Position numbers and translations under genes: made by a program. Below, one piece after another: positions 42,329-51,004 of a stretch of 64,000 nucleotides of DNA. Where the stretch lies: contig NZ_AP027368.1 of assembly GCF_030296015.1 (NCBI RefSeq), positions 3,582,839 through 3,646,838 on the forward strand. Reading direction: 5' to 3'. The notes under the pieces are model-generated. The model saw only the letters and a program-made list of their open reading frames with translations. It searched no databases and was not told the DNA's origin. Every line of letters begins with the position of its first letter. The stretch's first letter is position 1. Source of the DNA: Ferrimonas sp. YFM. Lineage in GTDB: Bacteria > Pseudomonadota > Gammaproteobacteria > Enterobacterales > Shewanellaceae.

Positions 42329-43879
42329 TCAATCTCGACTGGCGAAGCTCAGGTGCAGTGATCCAATCAGCCCCACCTGCTGCTGCAGTTCGCTGCTGCA
42401 CCGCTCCACCTCCTGAGTCGACGCCAGGTTACCCTGAGTCAACCCCTGAATCTCCGCCAGACTGCCGGCAATCTCATTCACCGCCTGCCTTTGCTGCACC
42501 GCGGCGGTCGCCGTTTGCCCGGCCATATCATGGGCCAGTTCAATCTGACGGTTGATCTGTTCAATCTCACTGGCACTGGTCTGCGCGGCAAGGGCACAGG
42601 CATCGGCCAGTTGATGATTGTGCTCCATCTTTTCGACCCAAAGCTTGAGGGTATGGTGCATCCCTTCGATGCTGTTCTGAATCTCCGTGGTCGCCTGCTG
42701 AGTCCGGTTGGAAAGGGCACGAACCTCATCGGCCACCACGGCAAATCCCCTCCCCTGCTCTCCGGCGCGGGCGGCCTCAATGGCGGCGTTGAGGGCCAGC
42801 AAATTGGTCTGCTCGGCGATGCCGTCAATCTCCTTCATCGCCAGGGCCACCTTATCCGCTTCACCGTGAAGCTCTCCGGCATGCTCCGCCGCCACCTTGA
42901 CCTCCTCGGCCAGAGTCCGAATCTGATCTCGGCTGTCCAGCATATCGTTTTGGGCCCCGTGGCAGGACTCTCGGGAGTGCAGTGTGCTTTGCGCCGACGC
43001 CTCGGCACAGTTGGCGATCTCGCCCACGGAGACATTGAGTTCCTCCACCGCCGTGGCGATCTGATCCAGACGGGCATTCTCCTGACGCACTCCCTGCCTG
43101 GCCTGCTCACTGAGCCCAACCAGGGTGGAAGACATGGCATCCAGATGCTGAGAGGCATCCCGGGTTCGTCCCAGCACACCGGTCATCCTGGCCTGAGACA
43201 ACTGCAGCTGAAACGCCAGGATGCTGCTGCTGCCATGCCCGGCAAAAACATAGCGACTGACGCTGTCGTACTCCTGCTGCAGCTTCATCAACATCGCCGG
43301 CACCCGAAACGCCTCATCGAAGAACAGCATCAGCATGGCGGCCACCATTGCCAGACCACAGAGCACCACCCAGGGCTGGAACAGCCAGGCCACAGCGGCA
43401 AAGCCCAGGGCCAGAATCACCCCGGACAACCAGCGACGACGGGCCAGGGTTAGGGAGCGGCCGACGGGCTTGCCTTGGTTCAGCTTTTGATAGACCTCGC
43501 GGGCCCGCTCCTTCAGCTCTTGTGTGGTAGCCCGTCTCACCGACTGGTAGCCCACCACCTGCCCATGTTCGAAAATGGGGGTGACAAAGGCGTCCACCCA
43601 GTAATAACGCCCATCCTTGGTGCGATTCTTGACGACGCCTCGCCAGGGTTTCTGCGCCTTCAGCGCATCCCAAAGCTCCTTGAACGCAGCCTTGGGCATC
43701 TCGGGGTGGCGAACCAGATTATGATTGTGACCGATCAGTTCAGACTCTTCGAATCCGCTGATCTCGATAAAGGCGGGATTTGCGTAGGTGATGATGCCTC
43801 GCAGATCTGTGGTGGATACCAGCTCCTCTCCCTGAGGAACCACAACCTCTTCATTGACGATGTGACTCTCTCGTCTCAT
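42329..43879 (-). CDS. Aer-type PAS chemotaxis receptor
   Basis: Receptor of 516 residues with an N-terminal PAS domain (about 15-115: [55 protein letters not shown]) as in the redox/oxygen sensor Aer, two closely spaced membrane helices (about 150-190) with no periplasmic domain, and the signalling hairpin [20 protein letters not shown] plus [22 protein letters not shown]. Aer binds FAD, so this protein probably mediates energy or redox taxis; cofactor binding is inferred from the family. Confidence 0.9.
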   Translation of the reverse strand: MRRESHIVNEEVVVPQGEELVSTTDLRGIITYANPAFIEISGFEESELIGHNHNLVRHPEMPKAAFKELWDALKAQKPWRGVVKNRTKDGRYYWVDAFVTPIFEHGQVVGYQSVRRATTQELKERAREVYQKLNQGKPVGRSLTLARRRWLSGVILALGFAAVAWLFQPWVVLCGLAMVAAMLMLFFDEAFRVPAMLMKLQQEYDSVSRYVFAGHGSSSILAFQLQLSQARMTGVLGRTRDASQHLDAMSSTLVGLSEQARQGVRQENARLDQIATAVEELNVSVGEIANCAEASAQSTLHSRESCHGAQNDMLDSRDQIRTLAEEVKVAAEHAGELHGEADKVALAMKEIDGIAEQTNLLALNAAIEAARAGEQGRGFAVVADEVRALSNRTQQATTEIQNSIEGMHHTLKLWVEKMEHNHQLADACALAAQTSASEIEQINRQIELAHDMAGQTATAAVQQRQAVNEIAGSLAEIQGLTQGNLASTQEVERCSSELQQQVGLIGSLHLSFASRD

Positions 43880-44021
43880 GTGACCTACATCCTGTAGTTA
43901 GATTGAGTTAATCAAGCTTAGGTCACATTTTACTTGTTGCTTAATGGCTTTACCACGTGATAGGGCGGAAACTTTTTTCCGATTTATCGTGTTTTAGCAC
44001 CATATTTCATCAACTTGCGCA

Positions 44022-44945
44022 TTATTCGCCCGCCAGGTCATTCAGGTCATAAGGGGTCTGCTGATAGACGCAGTAGTTCAGCCAATTGGAGAACAGCAGG
44101 GCGCCATGGGCATGCCAGCGCGCATGGGGAGGCAAAGTGGGATCGTCCTTGGGATAGTAGTTCTTCGGCAAGGCTGGCTCGGCGCCCGCTGCCCGATCCC
44201 GGCGGTATTCATCCTGCAAGGTGGTACGGGTGTACTCTGGGTGGCCGGTCACAAACAGGTTGCGGTTGTCCCTGCTGGTCACCAGATAAGCCCCGGCTTC
44301 ATCGGACTCCGCCAACACCTGAAGCTCCGGGTGAGCTTTCAACCGGTCCAGGCTGACCTGGGCAAAGCGCGAATGGGGCACCCAGAACTCGTCATCAAAC
44401 CCTCTCAACAGGGGAATATGGCCATGGGCACGGCGATGACGAAAGACTCCGGAGATCTTGTCGTCCCTAAGATAGCGCTTCACCCCATAGAGATGGTACA
44501 GCGCCGCATGGGCGGCCCAGCACAGGAACAGCACCGAGGTGGCATGCTTCTGCGACCAGTTGATGATGTCGCAGATCTCCGGCCAGTAGGTCACCTCTTC
44601 AAACTCAAAGTTGCCCAGGGGGGCCCCGGTAATGATCAGGCCATCGTAGTTGTTGTTCTTAACCTGGTCAAAATCCCGGTAGAAAGCGTCCATATGGTCG
44701 CTGGGCGTATGCTTGGAGGCTCTGCGGTGAATCCTCAACAGCTCGACGTTCACTTGCAGCGGTGAGTTACCCAGCAATCTGAGCAACTGAGTCTCGGTCT
44801 CGATCTTGTTGGGCATCAGATTGAGGATCAGCAGACGCAAAGGACGGATATCCTGAGACGCCGCGCGCTCCTCGGACATGACAAAGATGTTCTCGCTGCG
44901 CAGGATCTCCGACGCCGGCAACTGACTGGGTATTCTGACTGGCAT
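44022..44945 (-). CDS. metA: Homoserine O-succinyltransferase MetA
   Basis: First enzyme of methionine synthesis from homoserine, 307 residues (E. coli 309). The acyl-accepting cysteine is C142 in [10 protein letters not shown], and the His/Glu pair is in [10 protein letters not shown]. The start at 44945 is chosen because AGGAGG lies upstream and the family begins MPVRIP. The succinyl- or acetyl-CoA preference cannot be read with certainty. Two met boxes stand 31-46 bases upstream, so MetJ with S-adenosylmethionine probably represses it. Confidence 0.94.
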   Translation of the reverse strand: MPVRIPSQLPASEILRSENIFVMSEERAASQDIRPLRLLILNLMPNKIETETQLLRLLGNSPLQVNVELLRIHRRASKHTPSDHMDAFYRDFDQVKNNNYDGLIITGAPLGNFEFEEVTYWPEICDIINWSQKHATSVLFLCWAAHAALYHLYGVKRYLRDDKISGVFRHRRAHGHIPLLRGFDDEFWVPHSRFAQVSLDRLKAHPELQVLAESDEAGAYLVTSRDNRNLFVTGHPEYTRTTLQDEYRRDRAAGAEPALPKNYYPKDDPTLPPHARWHAHGALLFSNWLNYCVYQQTPYDLNDLAGE

Positions 44946-44975
44946 AAACAACCTCCTAGAGCTCCATTTATAACA

Positions 44976-44991
44976 GGACATCTAGACGGCT
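44976..44991 (-). promoter_or_regulatory. MetJ operator (two met boxes) upstream of metA
   Basis: On the minus strand AGCCGTCT-AGATGTCC, two contiguous 8-mers matching AGACGTCT at seven and six positions. It lies next to a TTATAAA-like -10 region. Confidence 0.6.
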
Positions 44992-45136
44992 ACAACTCCA
45001 GAGCTCCAATTTCCCCTTGGGTGTGATCCTGCCCCTCTGCTCCCCGATGCAATATGGATGACGTTAACACTTTGGGAACAGATATTTACAACCGGAGCTG
45101 CTATGATCCCGCTACCTGAACTATTGCTAAGACATC

Positions 45137-45862
45137 ATGAGCCAACTCTCTGCCATCATCATCGGCGCCAATGCGGGGCTGAGCCAAACCCTGGCCCAAA
45201 AGCTGGCCGCCGAGGGAGTGCGTCTCGGCCTGATGGCCGCCGACCTCTCCAGCCTCGACCCTCTGCTGCAGCAGCTTCCCGACAACACCCTGTGCAGCGA
45301 GATCGACATTTTCGATCCCGCCCAGTGCCGTCAGGCCCTTAAGGATCTGTGGCAGCAACTGGAGGGGGCTCAACTGGTGATCATCAACACCGCCGCCAGC
45401 CATCATGAGCTGGAATTGCCCTGGGAGGCAGACAAAATGGTGCTGGATGTGAACGTGACCGGGTTTACTGCCCTGGCCAACGGCGCCTTCGCCCTGTTCA
45501 GGGAGCAGAAATATGGCCAGTTGGCGGCCATCACCTCCATCGCCGGAGAGCGGGGCGGTGCCAGCAGCGCCTTCCACGCCAGTAAGGCATTTCAGCAGAA
45601 CTACCTGCAGGGACTGAGGCTCCACGCCCAGCGCCTGAAACTGCCGGTCACCGTCAGTGATCTGCGCCTGGGGTACATCGACAAGATGCAGGCCCGGGGC
45701 AGCAAGGCCTGGGGAGCCTCCCTGGACGTGGTCGCCAGCCAGATCCTGGCCAACCTCAAAAAAGCCAAGGCCACCAGTTATGTCACCCGGCGCTGGCGCA
45801 TCGTCTCCTGGGTTGGTCGGATGCTGCCGGAGTTTATCTACAACAAGCGCAAGTATCGCTGA
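45137..45862 (+). CDS. SDR-family protein lacking the catalytic tyrosine
   Basis: SDR-fold protein of 241 residues. The nucleotide loop is GANAGLS (residues 10-16), where the last glycine of GxxxGxG is serine. Asn106 and Ser134 are in place, but the YxxxK motif reads F146-H-A-S-K150, so the catalytic tyrosine is phenylalanine, and NNAG is replaced by NTAA. It is therefore unlikely to be a standard dehydrogenase and may bind a nucleotide for another purpose. Monocistronic, with its own terminator; no function assigned. Confidence 0.85.
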   Translation: MSQLSAIIIGANAGLSQTLAQKLAAEGVRLGLMAADLSSLDPLLQQLPDNTLCSEIDIFDPAQCRQALKDLWQQLEGAQLVIINTAASHHELELPWEADKMVLDVNVTGFTALANGAFALFREQKYGQLAAITSIAGERGGASSAFHASKAFQQNYLQGLRLHAQRLKLPVTVSDLRLGYIDKMQARGSKAWGASLDVVASQILANLKKAKATSYVTRRWRIVSWVGRMLPEFIYNKRKYR

Positions 45863-45884
45863 AGCTCAGGTACTCAAGAACAAC

Positions 45885-45908
45885 AAACGCCGGCATAAGC
45901 CGGCGTTT
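45885..45908. terminator. Bidirectional terminator
   Basis: AAACGCCGGC-ATAA-GCCGGCGTTT, between the SDR gene and ompW (converging). Confidence 0.9.
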
Positions 45909-45931
45909 TTCTGTGCTATTGCGCTAGCAAA

Positions 45932-46561
45932 TCAGAACTTGTAACCCACGGACACCATGTACACCCAGGGGTCGATGTCGGTTTCGATGCTGACAGAATC
46001 TCCGCCCAGCTTGAAATCAACGTCGGTCTGGATGTCGATGTACCAGATGGACGCGTTGATCAGCCAGTTGTTGTTCAGCTCGTAATCGATGCCCACCTGA
46101 GCCGCCAGCCCCCAGGAATCAGACAGTTCCAGATCGGTCAGGGCCCCATCCAGATCGTTGGTGAACTCCTCATCCCAGAAGTAGGTGTAGTTGATGCCGG
46201 CACCGATGTAGGGGCGAATCTTGTCACTGCCGAAGTAGTACTGAGCCATCACGGTCGGTGGCAGGTGAGTCACCTCCGCAATGGTGCCCACAGGACCCAG
46301 ACCCACGTTGTGTTTGAACGGGGTTGCCGCCAGGACTTCAACCGCCCAGGCGTCGGTCAGCATGTAGGTAAAGTTCAGGCCCAGCTGGTTGTCTTCATCC
46401 ACGTTGAACTCACCGAAGGTGGCGACGGGCTCAGAAGACTCATCTGGATTTACCTGCGCCCAACCGGCACGAACAATAAAGTCGCCGGCTTCGCGAGCGG
46501 CGAAGGCGGGGGCAGAGAGGGAGGCCAGAACCAGGGCTGAGATCAGGGTTTGCTTCATCAT
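45932..46561 (-). CDS. ompW: Outer membrane protein OmpW
   Basis: Eight-stranded barrel of the OmpW family, 209 residues with a signal peptide (ends APAFA). Diagnostic stretches are GDFIVRAGWAQVNPDES, EVLAATPFKHNV, HLPPTVMAQYYF, RPYIGAGINYTYFWDE and the end DPWVYMVSVGYKF. It forms a lateral-exit channel for small hydrophobic compounds. GGAG lies 9 bases before the first of two consecutive ATG codons. Confidence 0.94.
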   Translation of the reverse strand: MMKQTLISALVLASLSAPAFAAREAGDFIVRAGWAQVNPDESSEPVATFGEFNVDEDNQLGLNFTYMLTDAWAVEVLAATPFKHNVGLGPVGTIAEVTHLPPTVMAQYYFGSDKIRPYIGAGINYTYFWDEEFTNDLDGALTDLELSDSWGLAAQVGIDYELNNNWLINASIWYIDIQTDVDFKLGGDSVSIETDIDPWVYMVSVGYKF

Positions 46562-46738
46562 CTTTTATCACTCCATGAATAGTCGGAAACTAAATTCAAA
46601 CGTTTTTCCAACAAGTTGCGACGGACTGTACCAATTAAGAGGTAGCGATTTTTTGATCTAAAACAGACTTTGAAAATCTATTTTCTCCCTACCACCCCTC
46701 AAATGATTTGAAAAGCGATCCAGATCTCACTCGGGCAC

Positions 46739-46764
46739 AAAAAAGGGCACCCCATGGTGCCCTG
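46739..46764 (-). terminator. Terminator of the YbaY-like lipoprotein gene
   Basis: GGGCACC-CCAT-GGTGCCC with a T run on the minus-strand transcript (A run at 46739-46744). Confidence 0.75.
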
Positions 46765-46818
46765 GCGCAAATCTTGCGGATAATAAGTTTCATCTCATAT
46801 GAAAGATTTCGACTGACA

Positions 46819-47208
46819 TCACCGTGCCGGTTCCATGGTGACCGTCACTACGGTCTCACCATTGTTGATCACCGGGAAGCGTTCGTAACTTTGCAGTAAC
46901 AACCTCTCATCCAGCTTGACCATGGCCACCACCAGATAATCGGCTTCCTCACGAATCGCCTGCTTGGGCAGCTTGAACTGGAACAGGGCCGGCAATTTGG
47001 CCACGGTAAAGTTCTTCTGGGCAAGAATGGCTCCCCGCACCTTGGCATCGATGATGGCTACGGTGAGCTCCGCGCCCTGAGGCAACAGAGAGACCCCTTC
47101 GGCGCCTGCCACACCGGTGACGCTGACCATTTCGGGCTTGGCATCCCCCACGGTCACACACCCGTTAAGGAACAGGGAAAACAGCAAGATACTGAGGATT
47201 CTCAACAT
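46819..47208 (-). CDS. YbaY/YscW-family lipoprotein
   Basis: Lipoprotein of 129 residues with lipobox LNGC (cysteine 17) and one small beta-sandwich domain: LLPQGAELTVAIIDA, PALFQFKLPKQAIREEADYLVVAMVKLDERLL, then YERFPVINNGETVVTVTM. This matches the YbaY/YscW (lipoprotein pilotin-like) domain. The function of the free-standing members is not well known. It follows the alanine/glycine symporter gene but a terminator lies between them. Confidence 0.78.
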   Translation of the reverse strand: MLRILSILLFSLFLNGCVTVGDAKPEMVSVTGVAGAEGVSLLPQGAELTVAIIDAKVRGAILAQKNFTVAKLPALFQFKLPKQAIREEADYLVVAMVKLDERLLLQSYERFPVINNGETVVTVTMEPAR

Positions 47209-47212
47209 AAAA

Positions 47213-47238
47213 AAGGCTCCTTGATTCAGGAGCCTTTA
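47213..47238 (-). terminator. Terminator of the Na+/alanine-glycine symporter gene
   Basis: AAGGCTCCT-GATTC-AGGAGCCTT region, flanked by A and T runs, 27 bases past the symporter stop. Confidence 0.8.
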
Positions 47239-47264
47239 TATCAAATCCGCGGATGCTAAGCCAT

Positions 47265-48626
47265 TTAGCCCACCTGAGGCTGCACCGCCATCGGCTTACG
47301 CGCTTCGAAATAGGCCAGGGTATCCCCCACCACCTCCTTGCGCAGCAGCAGCAGGGCAATGAGGTTAGGCACCGCCATCAGGCCGTTGACCACGTCCGCC
47401 AACAACCAGATCATGTCCAGCTGCAACAGGCCGCCGACCGCCACCAGGGCGACAAAGACCCAGCGATAGGGCAGACGGGCACGCTCTCCCCAGAGGAACA
47501 ACACCGCCCGTTCGCCGTAGTAGTTCCAGCCCAGGATGGTGGTAAAGGCAAAGAACAGCAGGGCCAGGGTGATCACCTGCTGCCCCACAGTGGCCGACAG
47601 GCCTGAGGTGAAGGCGGACGAGGTCATGGCCGCTCCAGCCAGTTCTCCCTGCCAGGCGCCGGTCACCACCAGGGCCAGGCCGGTCAAAGTGCAGATGATG
47701 ATGGTATCGAAAAAGGTCCCCGTCATGGACACCAGCCCCTGCTCCACCGGCGAGTTGGTGCGCGCCGCCGCCGCCGCCATGGGCGCACTGCCCAGGCCGG
47801 ATTCGTTGGAGAACACCCCACGGGCGATACCGAACTGGATGGCCATCATCACCGTGGCACCGGCAAAACCGCCTCCGGCAGCCTGAGGGGTGAAGGCCGC
47901 TTCCACCACCAGGGCCGCTGCCGCAGGCACCGCCTGCCAGTTGGCGCCCAGCAGCATCACACAGGCCACCACGTAAAACAGCGCCATGGAGGGCACCAGG
48001 GCGGTGGCAACCGCAGCGATGCGGCGTACCCCACCCAGAGTCACCATGGCCACCAGCACCGCCAGCAGGCTCATGGACAGCCAATCAGGCACAGAGAAGG
48101 CGATGCGGGCGCCATCGACGATGGCATTCACCTGGGGGAAAGTACCGATACCGAAGAAGGCTACCCCAAGGGTAAAGAAGGCAAACATCTTCGCCAGCCA
48201 CGCCTTACCCGTACCGTGGAGGATGTAGTACATGGGGCCGCCCACCTGCTGGCCACGCTCATCCTGACGGCGGTATTTCACCGCCAGCATGCACTCAGCG
48301 TACTTGGTGGCCATGCCGGCAAAGCCCGCCATCCACATCCAGAACAGGGCACCAGGACCGCCGAGCTTGATGGCGGTGGCCACCCCGACGATGTTACCTG
48401 TACCTATGGTGGCGGCCAGAGCGGTGCACAGGGCGGAGAAGGAACTGATGTCGCCCTGGGCATCCCTGGGCTTGAGCATCAGGCCAATGGCCATGGGCAG
48501 ACGGCGGACCTGCATCAGCTTGAGCTTGACGGTGAAGTAGACCCCGGTGCCCACCAGCAGAATCAATAGCGGTGGACCCCACACCCAGCTGCTGAGGGTG
48601 GAGAGGGCAGTATGTAGTTCGTTCAT
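47265..48626 (-). CDS. Sodium:alanine/glycine symporter (AgcS/AlsT family)
   Basis: Inner-membrane symporter of 453 residues with the family signature SFSALCTALAATIGTGNIVGVATAIKLGGPGALFWMW in the first helices and RGVFSNESGLGSAPMAAAAA in the middle. It takes up alanine and/or glycine with Na+. A tandem glycine riboswitch in its leader strongly suggests glycine as a physiological substrate. GGAAG precedes the ATG. Confidence 0.94.
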   Translation of the reverse strand: MNELHTALSTLSSWVWGPPLLILLVGTGVYFTVKLKLMQVRRLPMAIGLMLKPRDAQGDISSFSALCTALAATIGTGNIVGVATAIKLGGPGALFWMWMAGFAGMATKYAECMLAVKYRRQDERGQQVGGPMYYILHGTGKAWLAKMFAFFTLGVAFFGIGTFPQVNAIVDGARIAFSVPDWLSMSLLAVLVAMVTLGGVRRIAAVATALVPSMALFYVVACVMLLGANWQAVPAAAALVVEAAFTPQAAGGGFAGATVMMAIQFGIARGVFSNESGLGSAPMAAAAARTNSPVEQGLVSMTGTFFDTIIICTLTGLALVVTGAWQGELAGAAMTSSAFTSGLSATVGQQVITLALLFFAFTTILGWNYYGERAVLFLWGERARLPYRWVFVALVAVGGLLQLDMIWLLADVVNGLMAVPNLIALLLLRKEVVGDTLAYFEARKPMAVQPQVG

Positions 48627-48683
48627 TTGATGTCTTCCTCAGTGCGACAACTAAAATACACAGAGGAGAACCATGCTTGAGAA

Positions 48684-48700
48684 ACGGATCGAGGATCCGT
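48684..48700 (-). terminator. Candidate expression-platform terminator of the riboswitch
   Basis: On the minus strand ACGGATC-CTC-GATCCGT followed by TTTCTC, lying between the riboswitch and the symporter start. The alternative is control of ribosome access through CCTCC just upstream of it. Confidence 0.5.
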
Positions 48701-48730
48701 CCTGTGAAAGGAGGTAAAGCGTCTATCTTG

Positions 48731-48908
48731 CACCCTGTCCTTTTGCCTGAGCGTTTGACCACCGTCTCCCAAGGGAGCGCGGGGCTTGCGCCTTCGGCGT
48801 CCAAGTCAATGGAACTCTCCAGAGGCCCGTCCAGTAACAGTCCATGCCGGCCAAGCCGACGCCTGAAAGATTTACTTCTTCGGCGGACGCAGAGCGTCTC
48901 TCTCCTAT
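48731..48908 (-). ncRNA. Tandem glycine riboswitch
   Basis: Read on the minus strand, two consecutive glycine aptamers are visible. The first has GGAGAG, CGCCGAAGAAGTAAA and CAGGC...GGACTG. The second has TGGAGAG, GACGCCGAAGGCGCAAGC and CTCAGGCAAAAGGACAG. These are the conserved core elements of the gcvT-type riboswitch, and the two aptamers are joined by a short linker. It controls the amino acid symporter gene downstream. Whether glycine turns expression up or down is not decided by the sequence. Confidence 0.93.
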
Positions 48909-48953
48909 TACCTTCATCCGGGATTCCGCTTTCGCGGAACGACAAACTCTATC

Positions 48954-48983
48954 AAAAAGCGCGCCATTAAGACGCGCTTTTTT
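48954..48983 (-). terminator. Terminator after tesB
   Basis: AAGCGCG-(9 nt)-CGCGCTT with A and T runs, between tesB and the riboswitch leader. Confidence 0.8.
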
Positions 48984-48999
48984 GGTGAGATAACTCACA

Positions 49000-49863
49000 C
49001 TATCGTGATTTCTGCCTAAGCAGCCCCTCCTGGGCGGTGGAAGCGACTAACTCCCCGGCCTGATTGAAGATCTGCCCCCGCACCAGTCCCCGTGAATTGA
49101 TGGCATTGGGGGAGTCCACGCTGTAGAGCAGCCACTGGTCAAACGCCACCGGGCGGTGGAACCACATGGAGTGATCTATGGTGGCCATCTTGATCCCCGG
49201 TGTCAGGAAGGACACCCCATGGGGCTGGGCGGCGGTCACCAGGAAATTGAGATCCGAGGCGTAGGCCAGCAGGTGACTGTGCAGCACCGGGGCCGCCGGC
49301 AGGGTACCGTTGGCCCGCATCCACATGTGCCGAACCGGCTCCCTGGGGGTGGGTTTCAGCGGGTTGATGGGGTCCACCGGACGGATCTCTATGGAGGTGT
49401 TGTTCAGATAGATGTCCAGCACCGCATCGGGCACCTTACCGCGCATCCCCTCAGCCAGTTGAAACTGGTTAGGCAGGGTCTCGGGTCCCGGCACCTGAGG
49501 CATCTGAGCCTGATGCTCAAATCCCGGCTCCAGGTGGTGGAAGGAGCCGGTCAGGTGGAAAATAGGACGGCCATGCTGAATGGCGCTGACCCGACGGGTG
49601 CTGATGGAGCCGCCGTCGCGCATGTTCTCCACCTCGTAGATCACCGGACGATTGAGGTCGCCGGCACGCAGGAAGTAGGAGTGGAAGGAGTGGATCTCGC
49701 GCGCCGAGTCCACCGTTCGGGTGGCCGCCGCCAGTGCCTGACCGAGCACCTGGCCGCCAAACAGGTGACCGAAACCCAGATCTTCGCTCTGGCCCCGGTA
49801 CAGCCCCTCTTCCAGCTGCTCCAGATCCATTATCTGCAGCAGGGTATCGAGAGAATTGGACAT
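49000..49863 (-). CDS. tesB: Acyl-CoA thioesterase II TesB
   Basis: Double hot-dog thioesterase of 287 residues that hydrolyses medium- and long-chain acyl-CoAs. Diagnostic stretches are FGGQVLGQALAAATRTV, IHSFHSYFLRAGD, the second-domain DLNFLVTAAQPHG and ATIDHSMWFHRP with the catalytic aspartate in IDHSMWFH, and INSRGLVRGQIFNQAGELVASTAQEGLLR. It has its own terminator. CCATCAATG precedes the start without a strong Shine-Dalgarno sequence. Confidence 0.95.
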   Translation of the reverse strand: MSNSLDTLLQIMDLEQLEEGLYRGQSEDLGFGHLFGGQVLGQALAAATRTVDSAREIHSFHSYFLRAGDLNRPVIYEVENMRDGGSISTRRVSAIQHGRPIFHLTGSFHHLEPGFEHQAQMPQVPGPETLPNQFQLAEGMRGKVPDAVLDIYLNNTSIEIRPVDPINPLKPTPREPVRHMWMRANGTLPAAPVLHSHLLAYASDLNFLVTAAQPHGVSFLTPGIKMATIDHSMWFHRPVAFDQWLLYSVDSPNAINSRGLVRGQIFNQAGELVASTAQEGLLRQKSR

Positions 49864-49921
49864 TGATGGGTCCCAAATTCAGTGACAAAGGCCACAGGGT
49901 ACCCAAGGGCACAACTCAGGG

Positions 49922-50818
49922 TCAACGCTGGAACAGGCGGCGGACTCGCTCCCGAAACGAGGGATAGGGGGTAACCACAGATTCGGAGTCCAGCTCATCC
50001 CAGGCCAGGCACAACTCCTCCGGACGCAGGTTCTCCGGTTTTAACCTGATGCCATGGGTTTCCACGGTTCTGGCCAGGGTAAACTGCCCCGCCGCCGCCG
50101 TCAGCGTGGCGCCATTGGGCGCATCCCGCGACAGCAGATAGAGCAGGGCCGGCACCACGGCGCTGATCTGCAGTTTCTGGTGCTGCTCTCCGGTATAGAG
50201 CTTCTCCACCATTCGGGTGGAAGCCGAAGGACACAGGGCGTTGCAACGGATCCCCGCCTCCTCCATCCTCTGAGCCACGGACAGCATAAAGCCGCGGTTG
50301 GCCATCATGCTGGCGCCATAGCCGCCCAGGTCCCGATCGCCATAGAGGCCAGAGAAGCCGCTGCACACCACGATGTGCCCCCTGTTGGCCTGGAGTTGCT
50401 CCATGGCGGCGTGCACCAGATTGACGGTGCCGAAGTGGTTGATCTCCATCATCCGCCGGTACTCATCCAGGTCACAGGGGGCTTGCTGAGGGATCAGGAT
50501 GCCGGCACAGGCCACCACCGCGTTGAGGCGGCCAAAGTGTGCGATGCCTGCGGCGAGTGCCTCGGAGAGTGCCTGATAATCGGTGACATCCACGCACATG
50601 GGCAGGGCTTCGCCGTCCAGGTCCTGCATCAGGGCCGCCACTTCGTGCACCAGGGCCGGGTCTCTGCCCTGCCCCCGGCTGTCACAACCATTGTCCAGCA
50701 GGATCAGCTTGGCACCGCGCTCCGCCAGAGCCAGGGAGAAGGCCCGACCCAGGCCGCGACCGGCACCACTGATGGCAACCACCTGATCATCAAAGCGAAT
50801 TGAGCCCGTTTCCTTCAT
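49922..50818 (-). CDS. SDR-family protein with catalytic Lys replaced by Met
   Basis: SDR-fold protein of 298 residues of the 17-beta-HSD/multifunctional type by layout (ISGAGRGLGRAFSLALAERGA at the nucleotide site, N127, S153). The active-site YxxxK reads Y167-G-A-S-M171, so the lysine that lowers the tyrosine pKa is missing. The TGxxxGxG glycine motif is intact, so it may still bind NAD(P). A C-terminal extension of about 50 residues (TVETHGIRLKPENLRPEELC) is beyond the usual SDR core. Function unknown. Confidence 0.85.
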   Translation of the reverse strand: MKETGSIRFDDQVVAISGAGRGLGRAFSLALAERGAKLILLDNGCDSRGQGRDPALVHEVAALMQDLDGEALPMCVDVTDYQALSEALAAGIAHFGRLNAVVACAGILIPQQAPCDLDEYRRMMEINHFGTVNLVHAAMEQLQANRGHIVVCSGFSGLYGDRDLGGYGASMMANRGFMLSVAQRMEEAGIRCNALCPSASTRMVEKLYTGEQHQKLQISAVVPALLYLLSRDAPNGATLTAAAGQFTLARTVETHGIRLKPENLRPEELCLAWDELDSESVVTPYPSFRERVRRLFQR

Positions 50819-51004
50819 CCCTGTCCTCCCAATAAACTGGTGTAACTCCTATTCAAAACAATGGGTTAATATCCGTACAATTGCCAGGGTAAAACCGTTG
50901 CCGATACTGGATTCTCTACCGGGATCACATGCCCCCGCTGCAGACGATGAATCTCCTCGCTTTAGAGGTACAATAATGCGGTCATAACCAAATCAAGAGA
51001 CCCT

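Noticed and set aside
46620-46680. FNR-type site (TTGAT...) before ompW
   Set aside because: Only one half-site is present (TTGATCTAAAACAG); the ATCAA half is missing.
48394-48945. Minus-strand open frame across the riboswitch and the symporter start
   Set aside because: It runs through the conserved aptamers and into the symporter gene in another frame; it has no ribosome-binding site and no family.
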